Below, one piece after another: positions 10,452-20,284 of a DNA stretch of 49,636 bases. Origin of the DNA: Isotricha intestinalis (Eukaryota; Ciliophora; Litostomatea; Vestibuliferida; Isotrichidae); NCBI GenBank assembly GCA_023807065.1, contig JAJJLU010003578.1, positions 1-49,636 on the forward strand, in the 5' to 3' direction. How positions within the stretch are numbered: position 1 is the stretch's first letter; each line of letters starts with the position of its first letter. The notes beneath the pieces are model-generated. The model did no database searches. It had not been told where the DNA came from and saw nothing but the letters and a program-made list of their open reading frames with translations. Both the position numbers and the translations under genes were made by a program.

Positions 10452-10819
10452 AAATTTTTTTTTTTTGAATAAATTAAAAAAAATTTTATTTTATTTATTT
10501 TTATTATAATTTTTATTCTTTTATTTTTGGATTTAAACAAGGAGAAACTGTTAATTTATTATATTTCCTAAAAAAAATTACAGATTTTTTTTTGAGAAAA
10601 ATTTATTTTAAATTTTTAATTCAATTTATATATTTGTTACATTTTTGGAACAAAAAGAATGATTCTCACAAAATGAATTATTTGAGCTATCAATACTATT
10701 GGGTTTAAATAAAGTTCATTTTTGGATTCTGTTCATAATATTTCCAAATTTTTATTTTTAATAATATAATTTACTTTATGAAAAATTAAGAAAGAGAAAT
10801 TGTGATTTGAAATAAAATA
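10452..10819. other. 368-nt gap with an unexplained open frame
   Basis: Lies upstream of the AP-2 sigma start and beyond the 3' end of the PB1-ZZ gene. On the plus strand a frame of about 65 codons without ATG runs from about 10510 to 10712 (contains GFKQGETVNLLYFLKK and ends YQYYWV-stop). It may be a relic of a gene or chance. Nothing else is seen. Confidence 0.3.
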
Positions 10820-11439
10820 TTAACAAAAGCTTCCTGGATAATTAGGTAAATGACTAGGATATCCAGGAATTTCATCTCTAGTTAAAGGAGGAGTTGGATT
10901 AAATTTCGAATCTTTAATTTCTATAAATGGATGACATGTTCTATATTATTTATACATTCTTCACAAAAATCAAAATTATCGCAAACAGTACATTTATATC
11001 TATTGCCTATTAATGGATGACATTCACATCCATCGCATATTATATTTTCATGAACTTGTTTTAAAGCATTATTTTTATTATATGGAATAAGAACTTCAGT
11101 TTTATTATTTGGAAAAGTAAATCCTTTTTTATTTATATATGAAAGAATTACATTATCTCTATTTTTATTTACTATTTTTTCTTTTTTTTTCTTTTCTTCT
11201 TTATTTTTATTATCATTTACAATTGATAATGTTATTATTATAGTGTTTCCTCCTTTATTTTTTTCAAATAAATAATCTTCTTGAGTTTTTATTTCTCTTG
11301 AAGAAGTTATAAATTTTAAACTTTCCAATTCATGATATTTGAAATCAAATTTTTCACAAATTATTTTTTTAAAATCAGTGAATTCTTGAGGAGGATTTAC
11401 TAAAATCTCTTTTTGAGCAAATAATTCAACATAAATCAT
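10820..11439 (-). pseudogene. PB1-ZZ zinc-finger protein, broken by one base in the ZZ domain
   Basis: Start ATG at 11439. Residues 1-72 look like a PB1 or ubiquitin-like domain (MIYVELFAQKEILVNPP). A charged linker follows, then a ZZ finger of the p62/NBR1 type: VHENIICDGCECHPLIGNRY, KCTVCDNFDFCEEC. The frame then stops early at 10921, where a ZZ domain should continue HxHPF. The missing part, HPFIEIKDSKFNP, is present one frame over and runs to a stop at 10820, ending GYPSHLPNYPGSFC. The 620-nt span equals 206 codons plus two bases, so one base is missing near 10933-10936. This may be a sequencing or assembly error in a working gene or a true break. If read through, the product of about 206 residues would be a small p62-like adaptor. 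The 5' end is only 28 nt from the divergent gene at 11468. Confidence 0.8.
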
Positions 11440-11467
11440 TAATAATTATTTATTAAAATAATAATAT

Positions 11468-13048
11468 ATGAATAATAAAAAGTCAAATGAAGATGTCCTA
11501 AAACAAAAAACAGGAGAAATTTTAGAAAATATATTGAAAACAAAAGAAGAATTATATAATAGTTGTAAAGATTTTTTTGATAATTATTTAACATATTCAT
11601 TAACTTATCTTGAAAATTTAAAAAATTTAATTATAAAATACGATAAAATAAAAATAATAGGTCAATATGAGGAAATAATTTTTTCATTTATGATAGAATT
11701 ATCGAATATTCAATGTGATATTTTTAGAGAATTTATTTTGTCATTAAAATCTTCAATTAAATATGAGATAAGTGAATATGTAAAAGAATTAAAATGTAGT
11801 ATTGAAAAAATTAAAATATCTGAAGAAGAATATAATAAAGGGATTGACGAAATAAATGCTTTAAAAAGTAAATATTATCAAAGTTTAGAAAATACTGAAA
11901 ATTATTTAATTAATTATTTTAATGATGAAAAAAATAAAGAACTACCTAATAATGCAGAATTTGAAAATATTATTAATGAAGCAAAACAAAATGAAAAATC
12001 ATATAGAAATAAAATAAATGATTTAAATGATTTTAAAAATGAGGTTTTAAAAATAAGGAAAACGAATTTAAATAATATAGATGATTATAGAAAAAAAATA
12101 ATAAAGATTCTTTCTCAAAACACAAAAATATTTTCTTCATCTATTCAAAATAAATATGAAAAAGAAAAACAAACATTTGAGAAAAAACATAATAAAATTC
12201 AATTATTATCAGAATATGTCCCAATTGAAATAGAAATTCCAGAAGGGAGAAAATTTATAAAAGATATTTCTTTTTGTCCTTATGAATCTAATATAAATAA
12301 TAATAACTCAAAAAAAAAGAATTTAATTATTCATTCTTTGAAAAAAAATTTTAAATATATTGCTTCAACATATGATGAATATGAAGAAGAAAAAAATTAT
12401 TTAGTAAAATATATTGATTTAATATTTAATGGAAAGAAAATAAAAGAAGAAGAATTTAAAAATTTATTAGAAAAACTAGAAATAAGAAATTATAGATTTG
12501 TTTTATTGACAATTTTAAATAAAAAAAGAGTTGAAAGTAATTTAAGTTTAAAAGTAATTGGATTTAAACAATTAGGAAAAATAATTCAAACAATATTAAA
12601 AATATCAGAACATGAAAATGATATAGAATGTATTCGATATTCAATTATTATGTGTTCAACTTATTATACTTATGATAAAAAAGAAAAAATTTATTTAATA
12701 AAATATTTATATACTTTAGATTATTTTCAAACAAAAAATTTTTGGCTTATATATATTAATCATGTTATAAATGAAGAATTAGAAAAAAGTTCAAACTCAA
12801 TTTCTTTAAATAGAGAAAATGAAAATGAGAAAAAGAAAAGAATCGATAATATTATATTTACAACTTTATTAGAAATGACACAAAATATGATTGATTTATA
12901 TGTAAGCATTGATGTGATTGGAAATATAATTTCATATTATGTTTCACAATATAATTTAGATTCTTTAATCGTTGAACAATTAACTTCTATAATAGAAATA
13001 AATCAAAAAGAGTTTATTCCTTTTGATGAAAATTCTTTGAAAGATTAG
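11468..13048 (+). CDS. helical protein with SBF2-like C-terminal domain
   Basis: 526 residues, one exon, stop TAG. The N-terminal about 250 residues are long helices with regular hydrophobic spacing and could form a BAR/F-BAR-like membrane-bending bundle. After a short spacer (EYVPIEIEIPEGRKFI) the segment 325-460 carries IRYSIIMCSTYYTYDKKEK and YLYTLDYFQTKNFWLIYIN. That pattern recalls the SBF2 domain of MTMR5/13 and KIAA0513-type proteins (CxTYY...LxxxxxFxxxxFWxxxF). I rate that as a plausible resemblance, not a firm hit. A role in endosomal or membrane traffic would follow. It shares a 28-nt intergenic gap with the PB1-ZZ gene and converges on the next gene with 66 nt between stops. Confidence 0.6.
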   Translation: MNNKKSNEDVLKQKTGEILENILKTKEELYNSCKDFFDNYLTYSLTYLENLKNLIIKYDKIKIIGQYEEIIFSFMIELSNIQCDIFREFILSLKSSIKYEISEYVKELKCSIEKIKISEEEYNKGIDEINALKSKYYQSLENTENYLINYFNDEKNKELPNNAEFENIINEAKQNEKSYRNKINDLNDFKNEVLKIRKTNLNNIDDYRKKIIKILSQNTKIFSSSIQNKYEKEKQTFEKKHNKIQLLSEYVPIEIEIPEGRKFIKDISFCPYESNINNNNSKKKNLIIHSLKKNFKYIASTYDEYEEEKNYLVKYIDLIFNGKKIKEEEFKNLLEKLEIRNYRFVLLTILNKKRVESNLSLKVIGFKQLGKIIQTILKISEHENDIECIRYSIIMCSTYYTYDKKEKIYLIKYLYTLDYFQTKNFWLIYINHVINEELEKSSNSISLNRENENEKKKRIDNIIFTTLLEMTQNMIDLYVSIDVIGNIISYYVSQYNLDSLIVEQLTSIIEINQKEFIPFDENSLKD

Positions 13049-13114
13049 TTTTCAAATATTATAAATAATACATTTCTGAAATAAAAAATTTACAGATTAA
13101 ATATAATAAATAAA

Positions 13115-14821
13115 TTAAATTGGATAATTAATATGTATATGTTTTTCTTTTGGGTTATATGCTCCACTGAGTTTTTCTTTATCATACATAATAAATTTTT
13201 TTTTAAGTAACCATTCTAATCCACTTATATTTCCATAATTTCCAAAAATTTTTTCTCCTTTAATTATTTCATCATCTTCTTTTCCAGTAACTATATTATC
13301 TTTTAAAAGATACATTGTCTTCAATCCTTCTACTTTAAATTTATTGTTTTCTGATATAAATCTTAATTTTTCTTCTAATAAATTTATTTCATTTTGGTCT
13401 GGTTTATTTAATATTCTATCTTCATTTATTATTTTTTTAAAGCATTCTCTAAATTCTCTTTTACATGATCTTGGAATTTTTTTTAATTTTCTTACATATT
13501 CATTTTCTAATGATAATAATTCATTCTTTTTCTTTCTTGGAATAAACTTTTTTTTTGATAATCTTTCTGATAATTCTAATAATATATTATCATTTTTTTT
13601 CTTTGGTTTTTCACTTTCTTCTTCTATTTTTTTTTCTAATGATTCTTTTATTAAATTTGTATCATTTAATATTTCTTTTATTTTACTCTTAATTATAATT
13701 TTACTTTTACCTTCATTATTTATTGTATTTAATTTACTGTAACTATTATTAATTAAATAATAATTATTATTATCTTGAGTTAAATTTAAAAATTTATTTA
13801 TATTCTTTTTTGATAAAATAATTGTATGTTTAATTTTATTTTTTTTTTTCGAATTTATAGAATTTGTAGTTGTTCCTAAATAAGAAGATTCATTTTTATC
13901 AAAAGTTTTTTTTCTAAAATTACTCGAATAAGAATTTTTTCTTTTTAATTTTTCATCAACTTGATAGAAAATATCATCAATTGAAGTAGAATAATTTTGT
14001 TTATTTTCATTATCTAATATAGATTTATTTGTAAAACCAATAGGACGAAAATTTTTCAAATAAATTGTATTATTTCCAAATTTTCTTTTTTCTTTTGAAT
14101 ATTCTGTGTTTGGATAAAATAAAGAAGAAATATCTTTTTCTCTTATAAAATTAGATGAAGGTTTATCTTTAATTGTAGAAATTACAGTATGAATATCAAT
14201 TATTTCCCCTTCTTTATATATTTCATTTATTTTTAATTTATTATTTATTTTATGAATTTTATTTAAAAATGGATTATCTATTTTTTCCTCATTTTCACTA
14301 TAATCTTCCTCTGAGTCACTTAATGTTTTTGATTTTAATTTTTTTTTAAGCCCCAATTTTTTTTTCTTTTCTTTTATTTCATATGTGCCTTTATTTATTC
14401 CTATTAATTTTGAAATTTTTAAATTTAACTTTAATATTTTTTGTGATAATAATCTTAGTGATGAAGCATCTTTCGTTAATATTAATAATTTTTGTAAATT
14501 TGCTCTTTCTTTACATAAATATGATATTTCTATTCTTCTTTTTTTATTTGATATTTTTTTTTCAGCTTCCTTTTCTTTTTCTATAAATATTTTACCTAAA
14601 CTTAATCTTGGATTTTTATATGGCTCTTTACTTAATGATTTCCTTCTTATATTATTAGATTGTAATGACGATACTTTCATTGTTGGTTTTATTAAATTAT
14701 TATGACTTATTTTTTGAAATATTTCTGGTTTTATAAAAAGTCTTTTATTACTATTTGATGGAGTTATAAAATTATAAAATTTATAACTTTTTCCTAAAAT
14801 CTTTTTCTTTTGATAACTCAT
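13115..14821 (-). CDS. hypothetical basic, low-complexity protein
   Basis: 568 residues, single exon, ATG at 14821. The composition is strongly Lys, Asn, Ser and Ile. The N-terminal 150 residues hold several basic patches. A helical segment (YLCKERANLQKLLILTKDAS) lies near 100. An acidic serine cluster (LSDSEEDYSENEEK) at about 170 looks like a casein-kinase-2 site. The C-terminus (residues 430-568) is more ordered, with SRSCKREF-like CKREFRECFKKI, GNYGNISGLEWLLKKKFIMY and the ending HIHINYPI. No known domain is recognised. It could be nuclear or cytoskeletal. The gene shares a short 87-nt tail-to-head gap with the Vps39-family gene, whose stop is at 14909. Confidence 0.65.
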   Translation of the reverse strand: MSYQKKKILGKSYKFYNFITPSNSNKRLFIKPEIFQKISHNNLIKPTMKVSSLQSNNIRRKSLSKEPYKNPRLSLGKIFIEKEKEAEKKISNKKRRIEISYLCKERANLQKLLILTKDASSLRLLSQKILKLNLKISKLIGINKGTYEIKEKKKKLGLKKKLKSKTLSDSEEDYSENEEKIDNPFLNKIHKINNKLKINEIYKEGEIIDIHTVISTIKDKPSSNFIREKDISSLFYPNTEYSKEKRKFGNNTIYLKNFRPIGFTNKSILDNENKQNYSTSIDDIFYQVDEKLKRKNSYSSNFRKKTFDKNESSYLGTTTNSINSKKKNKIKHTIILSKKNINKFLNLTQDNNNYYLINNSYSKLNTINNEGKSKIIIKSKIKEILNDTNLIKESLEKKIEEESEKPKKKNDNILLELSERLSKKKFIPRKKKNELLSLENEYVRKLKKIPRSCKREFRECFKKIINEDRILNKPDQNEINLLEEKLRFISENNKFKVEGLKTMYLLKDNIVTGKEDDEIIKGEKIFGNYGNISGLEWLLKKKFIMYDKEKLSGAYNPKEKHIHINYPI

Positions 14822-14908
14822 TTTATTTCTTATTTTTTTGTTTATTTTTGATTATAAAAAATTATATTATTAAAAAATAATATATAAGTTTATTATATTT
14901 TTTCATGA

Positions 14909-17900
14909 TTACATTCCATTATTCATCATATAATCATAACATTCTTCATGATAGACTTTACAATCATTTCCAATTACTCCTCTATTCACATTATTATCTT
15001 TTCTTTCTTTTTTTTTATACATTATAGGAGGATTTTTAACAATTTTTTCTTTACATTGACTACAAATGGTTTTTTCGTTAATTTCATAATAATTACTTTG
15101 TAAATCATATAATTTACTTAATTCACTTAATATTTTATTTTCCATTAAAGAACCTTCAATTTTATATTTTTCTTTTGTTCCTTGAATATAATTCATTAAA
15201 ATAACAAAATATTCTGTTAAACGAAAAGAATCTAAATCATCAAAAATATCAGTAGCCAATAATTTTATTATTAAATTACTTCTATTTTGAATTTTTTCTA
15301 AAATTTGAATTATTAAATCTTCAAGTACTTTTTCTTTATTAATAAAAGGGAAATTTTTTAATTTTTTAATAAGAATAAATATTAAATCAAATTCAGGAAT
15401 ATTTTCAACTAATAATAAAATAATTTTCATAGAATTTTCAAAAGATTTTGTATCAGAGCCTTCATCATCGATGAAAATTTTAGGAATTCCTTCTTCATAA
15501 TTAGATTGTTTAATTAATACAATTCCAATTTCTCTTTGGCAAAAAGGAATTTGAATTATTTTATCATAAGCATGACTAATATTATAATTTTGATTTTTAA
15601 TTAAAAAAGTTGCTAATTCATTTCTTGTTTTTAAAATATTATTTTTAAAATCTTCATCTTGATTTTGTTCACTTAATAATTTAATTTTAATTACATATAA
15701 ATTTATCATTTCATTTGATTCTGATTCATTTCCTTCTAAATTAGAAAATTTTTCTAGATAATAAATTACTGGATCTACACCATATGCTTTTAAAATTTTA
15801 ATAAAATTTTCATCTATTTTTGTATTTGATATTTTTTTATTTATAAATAAGAAATCAATTGTTTTCAAACTATTTTTTTCTAAAGCCCATTTTAAATAAG
15901 AATCAAATTCAAATTGCGATAATTTTTTAGATATTTTACATATTAAAGTTATATAAGTATCTAACCATTTTTCTTTTGTACTTTCTATTTTTTTTGTGAA
16001 TAAATTTCTATTATTTATATTATCATTATTTGAAGAATCAGATTTATTTCCATCATCAGAACCATCACTTGATAAAGATATATTCGATGTTAGATTTTCT
16101 TTTCCTCCTTCATAATTTTCTTGTGTATCAATCTCTTTTTTATCATCAATTTCATTATAAATTTCTATTATACTTGTTATACATTTATCATAATTTTCTT
16201 TACAATAATAATATAATAATATTTCTTCTTCTAATTTCATTTCATTTAATATTATTACTATTTCATTATCTAAAATATTATATGAACCTTTTATCATTTG
16301 AGTTAAATTTTTAGAAAATTGTTCTTGTTTACTTATTTTATATGCGTAATAATTTAATAAAAAAATTATATTTTCACATAAACAAAAATCTATTATTTCT
16401 TCAGTAAATTTTTCTTTTGTAAAGTTCTCATTTAAATCAGAAAATTGTTCAAAATTTTCTATATAAGATAAATATTCATCTTTTTCATTTTTTACTTCTG
16501 AAACAATTTTTGATATTGTTTCAAAAGATATTTTTCTTCTATCTACTTTTGGTATTTTCAATTTTAAAGTATTTCTTTTTTCAATGAATTTATTTAAAAA
16601 TTTTTTAATATAAAAAGGTAAATCTTGAATAGATTTAATTTGAACATTTTTAATTAAAGATAAAATTATAGAATTATGCTTTTTAAATTCTTTATCAATT
16701 TCATCTATATTTTTTTCTTTTAATTCTCCAAAGTCTACTTCATTTTCAAGAAACATTTCAATATATTTACTTAAGAAATATTTTAAATAGTATTCAATTA
16801 AAATTTTTAAGACTTTACTTTTAATAATATTTCCAAATAAAATAAATATAAAAATATAACCTAATCTATTTTCTTCTACAATATTTATTGCATTATCAAA
16901 TTTATTTTTACTAATTTCTGTATAAAATATTTCTAAACATTTAAATAAAACAAATTTTTCATTTGCTTTAATTAAATTTGAATTATTATATAAATCACTA
17001 TTTTCTAAAATTGATAAATTTTGTTTGAAAGAAAAAGTTGCTAAATATTTAGAAGCAAAAATAGAATTTATAATTTTTAATTGTTTCAATTGTTTATTTA
17101 TATCACATAAATAAATCCATTTAATTGTATGTTCATTATTATTATAAATAAAAATCATTGGTCTTGATGAAGTTAAAGGAGAAGAATTTGGATTTTTTTT
17201 CATTTCATTAATAAGAAAAACATCATTATATTGAATTAAATCATATTCAAAATTTAATAAATTTAAATTTTTTAAAAGAGAAGTTGGTTTTGAAAAAATA
17301 AAATTATAACTCATATCAATTTCACATGCATCTATACATCTATTAATATCTAAAACTAAATAAATATATAATCTTGTTTCACATATTAAAAAAAAATAAG
17401 GTTCAACTACTTTTGAAAATAAAATCACATTTGGTTTTATCATTCTTTCTATTATTGTTAATTTATTTTCTATTGAAGTAAATTTTTGAATTTTTGGATC
17501 ATAAAAACTTTTGATGACTAATAATTTATTTATAAAACAAAAAAAAAATAGATTTGATAATGAAGAATATGAAATTTGTGATATTTTATAATAATTTAAT
17601 TCTCTATTTTTTAGGCTTTTTAAACTATTTAAATTTTGAGACAAAATAGATAATTCACTATTAGTTAAAAAATCATTTGAAAAACTTAATTTTTTATTAA
17701 ATATTAAAGTTTTATTTTGATTGGATGATTTAGTATTATAAGTAGAAAACTCAAAATTATTTTCAGTTTCTAAAGCAACTAAATTATCAAAAAGTAAAAT
17801 ATCTCTACTAAATATATAACTTCTTTTTTCAGTATATAATTCATAATATAAATAAAAAGAAAAACCACAATTATATTTTGTGCTTTTCACAATATTATGA

Positions 17901-18331
17901 AATGATATTTTTTCTTTATGAATTACTACAATTAAATATAAATCATCAACTGAATGAATTTTCATAAAATTTGATTTTTCATTTAATTCATATTCATATT
18001 CAATTGTATATTTAAATAAATTTAAAACAACAATTTTTGATTCGCATAAAATTAAAAGATAATCTTTTTTAACTTTATTATTATTATAAAATAAAATTTC
18101 TATTTGTGAAGGTGAATATGAACTACACTCATTTATTTCATATTTTTTTTGATTATTTTTCGTATCATATACTATAATTGAAGAATCATTTAATAATAAA
18201 ATAAAATCAGTTTTGTATAAAGTTATTGATATTGGTAGTATTTCTGAAGACAAAAAACCAAAAAAACTTTTATTTACAGAAAATTTCTCTAATTTTAATT
18301 CTGTTTGAGAAGTTAATAATAAATTATTCAT
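14909..18331 (-). CDS. Vps39/Vps3-family HOPS or CORVET tether subunit
   Basis: 1140 residues from the ATG at 18331. The frame is open to 18358 but without another ATG. The N-terminal about 450 residues read as a CNH-like beta propeller (ISITLYKTDFILLLNDSS, then IIVYD). A helical clathrin-repeat region follows, interrupted by an acidic Ser/Asn insert near residue 770. The C-terminal third has the pattern of Vps39/TGFBRAP1: KAYGVDPVIYYLEKFSN, RNELATFLIKNQNYNIS, CQREIGIVLIKQSNYEEG. The last 50 residues hold a CxxC...C...HxxC zinc site (ICSQCKEKIV, VYHEECYDYM). The family tethers late endosomes and vacuoles through Rab7 (HOPS) or early endosomes through Rab5 (CORVET). Whether this is Vps39 or Vps3 is not decidable by eye. 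The start is 89 nt from the divergent C2 gene. Confidence 0.75.
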   Translation of the reverse strand: MNNLLLTSQTELKLEKFSVNKSFFGFLSSEILPISITLYKTDFILLLNDSSIIVYDTKNNQKKYEINECSSYSPSQIEILFYNNNKVKKDYLLILCESKIVVLNLFKYTIEYEYELNEKSNFMKIHSVDDLYLIVVIHKEKISFHNIVKSTKYNCGFSFYLYYELYTEKRSYIFSRDILLFDNLVALETENNFEFSTYNTKSSNQNKTLIFNKKLSFSNDFLTNSELSILSQNLNSLKSLKNRELNYYKISQISYSSLSNLFFFCFINKLLVIKSFYDPKIQKFTSIENKLTIIERMIKPNVILFSKVVEPYFFLICETRLYIYLVLDINRCIDACEIDMSYNFIFSKPTSLLKNLNLLNFEYDLIQYNDVFLINEMKKNPNSSPLTSSRPMIFIYNNNEHTIKWIYLCDINKQLKQLKIINSIFASKYLATFSFKQNLSILENSDLYNNSNLIKANEKFVLFKCLEIFYTEISKNKFDNAINIVEENRLGYIFIFILFGNIIKSKVLKILIEYYLKYFLSKYIEMFLENEVDFGELKEKNIDEIDKEFKKHNSIILSLIKNVQIKSIQDLPFYIKKFLNKFIEKRNTLKLKIPKVDRRKISFETISKIVSEVKNEKDEYLSYIENFEQFSDLNENFTKEKFTEEIIDFCLCENIIFLLNYYAYKISKQEQFSKNLTQMIKGSYNILDNEIVIILNEMKLEEEILLYYYCKENYDKCITSIIEIYNEIDDKKEIDTQENYEGGKENLTSNISLSSDGSDDGNKSDSSNNDNINNRNLFTKKIESTKEKWLDTYITLICKISKKLSQFEFDSYLKWALEKNSLKTIDFLFINKKISNTKIDENFIKILKAYGVDPVIYYLEKFSNLEGNESESNEMINLYVIKIKLLSEQNQDEDFKNNILKTRNELATFLIKNQNYNISHAYDKIIQIPFCQREIGIVLIKQSNYEEGIPKIFIDDEGSDTKSFENSMKIILLLVENIPEFDLIFILIKKLKNFPFINKEKVLEDLIIQILEKIQNRSNLIIKLLATDIFDDLDSFRLTEYFVILMNYIQGTKEKYKIEGSLMENKILSELSKLYDLQSNYYEINEKTICSQCKEKIVKNPPIMYKKKERKDNNVNRGVIGNDCKVYHEECYDYMMNNGM

Positions 18332-18420
18332 CTTTAAATAAAAAATTAATAAAATCAAAAAATAAGAAATATTATTATTTTATTCATAAAAAAATATATT
18401 TATTTAATAAATAAGATTCT

Positions 18421-20180
18421 ATGTCTTACATAATTGTAACATTAGAAATAATAGATTATCAACCAAATACTTTTGATTATAGTACTTTTGCATTTATTTT
18501 TTCATCAGATCAAAAAAATTTTGAAGATCAAATAAGTGTAAAATAAATTTTTAAATTTTATTAAATTTAATTTTTTAGTATAATAATCGAAATCAAATAA
18601 TTCATAAAACTCAAACAAAAAAAAGAGATATAAAATATTCAATAAGAGTCACAAAAAATGATTCTTTAGTAGGAATATCTGAATTTATAATTCCATATAA
18701 TTCAATAGTAAAAAAAATAATATCAATAGATAAATTATGTTCAATTACAATGTCAGATTCAACTAGAAGAGTTTTATTTGGGAATTTAAATATTAATTTA
18801 AAAATAAACGTTCATGCAACATTACAATTTTCAGATAAAAGTAATGATAATATTAAAAAAGTTGAAAGTCAAACACAAAATTTATCTTTACATAAATCAG
18901 GGAATTCAATTGATAAAATAACTCATAGTCCAAAAAATTCAAGTGGAAAATTTAATAAAAATTTTATAAATAGTTTAAATAATAATACTTCAAATTCAGG
19001 TTTAAATGATAAATCACCTAAATATAATAAAATTAAAAGACCAATAACTTCAATTAATAATAATAAGAAAATGAGAAATATTTCTGCTTCTCCTCAACAA
19101 AGAAAAATGAATCAAAAATCTGGAATTAAAAAAAATAATGTTAAAGATTTATCAGCAGATAAAATCAAAATTTTAGAAAAATTAGAAATGCCTGAAGAAG
19201 ATTTAAAAGATAATAGTTTTATTAATATTGAAGTTGAAAGAGAAGACAAAAAAGTTGATAAAGATTTTACTGAATTTATTAATATTTTTAAGGAAAATTA
19301 TCCTTTAAGTAAATTAGATAGTTTTAATGATTTAAATGAAATGATAAATTATACTAAAAATATTGCTTCTCAATTAATTTCTTATCAAAAAATGTATTAT
19401 GAAAGAGCTAAAAAGAATTTGAATAGAAATCAAAAATTGAAATATTATTTAATTAAATATAATGAACTTTATAGAAATATGAAAAAAAAGAATAACAGAT
19501 TAAATGAAAAATTAGATAATTTTGAAATTGAAAATTATATTTCTGTTAATATTAATAAAAAAGAATGTGATGATTTAAAAGAAAAAAATATTCCTTTGAA
19601 AAATTATGAAATTGATTTATTTAAAGAAATATTTGGGTTAACTTATGATAAAGTAGATATTGAGCCAAAAAACATAGAAGATAAAAAAAATGAAAATGAA
19701 GAAGATAAAAATTTATTGCTTAAATCATTAAAAGAAGTAACAAATAAATTTGGTTCTTTAAATAATTTATTAAATGAAAAAAATTCAACAGAAGAAGAAA
19801 GAAGAAAAGCAAATGAAATAATAAATAAATATAATTTAAAAACAACAGAAAATGAAAATGAATTGAAGGAAAAAAAATTAGAAAATAAAACATTTGAAAA
19901 TATAATAACAAATAAACCAGATGAAAATGATAATAAATTAGAGCAATATTTAACATATTTTTATTCAAAGAGAAATATTCCAAAAATTCCATTCAAAAAA
20001 ACATCAGCAAACAATTATGAATATGGAACTTTGAAAGTTATGATTAAAATTGAAGGAGAAACATTTAGAGTAAGATATTTAGGTAAATATTCTTTGTTAG
20101 ATAATTTCCTTGAATCAAATGCTCCTATTGAAATAAAAAAGAAAAAAAATCCTAATAGTTCGAAAAAAAAACCTAAATAA
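18421..20180 (+). CDS. C2-like domain protein with coiled coil, two exons
   Basis: 572 residues: exon 1 is 18421-18537 and exon 2 is 18579-20180. The 41-nt intron begins GTAAAAT and ends TTTTTTAG. Joining exons restores an N-terminal C2-like beta domain, residues 1-140: MSYIIVTLEIIDYQPNTFDY, then IKYSIRVTKNDSLVGISEF and FGNLNINLKINVHATLQF. Without exon 1 the frame would begin mid-domain at 18750, so this model is better. Residues 150-260 are Asn/Ser/Lys linker, 320-500 coiled coil, and the end (YGTLKVMIKIEGETFRVRYL) is a small conserved-looking beta segment followed by a basic tail. Divergent from the Vps39-family gene. Function unknown; similar N-terminal C2 proteins occur in ciliates. Confidence 0.8.
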
Positions 20181-20284
20181 TAATTTATATTTTATTTAAA
20201 TTTTCTTCTTTTTTTATTATTTTATCATTATTTAAAGTTAAATAAATCTTAAATAATTTAAGTTTTAATTTAGAATTTAATTGA

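Noticed and set aside
10921..10936. A 15-nt Stentor-like intron in the ZZ gene
   Set aside because: Removing 15 nt keeps the same frame and leads to a stop soon after, without restoring the HPF zinc block.
14383..14705. Plus-strand hydrophobic frames that look like membrane proteins
   Set aside because: They are antisense to the Lys-rich gene at 13115-14821; AAA/AAT codons read backwards give Phe, Ile and Leu.
18332..18358. Upstream extension of the Vps39-family protein
   Set aside because: The extension starts at TTG, not ATG, and adds no conserved residues; the ATG at 18331 is preferred. The same reasoning set the starts at 4595, 31664 and 43283.
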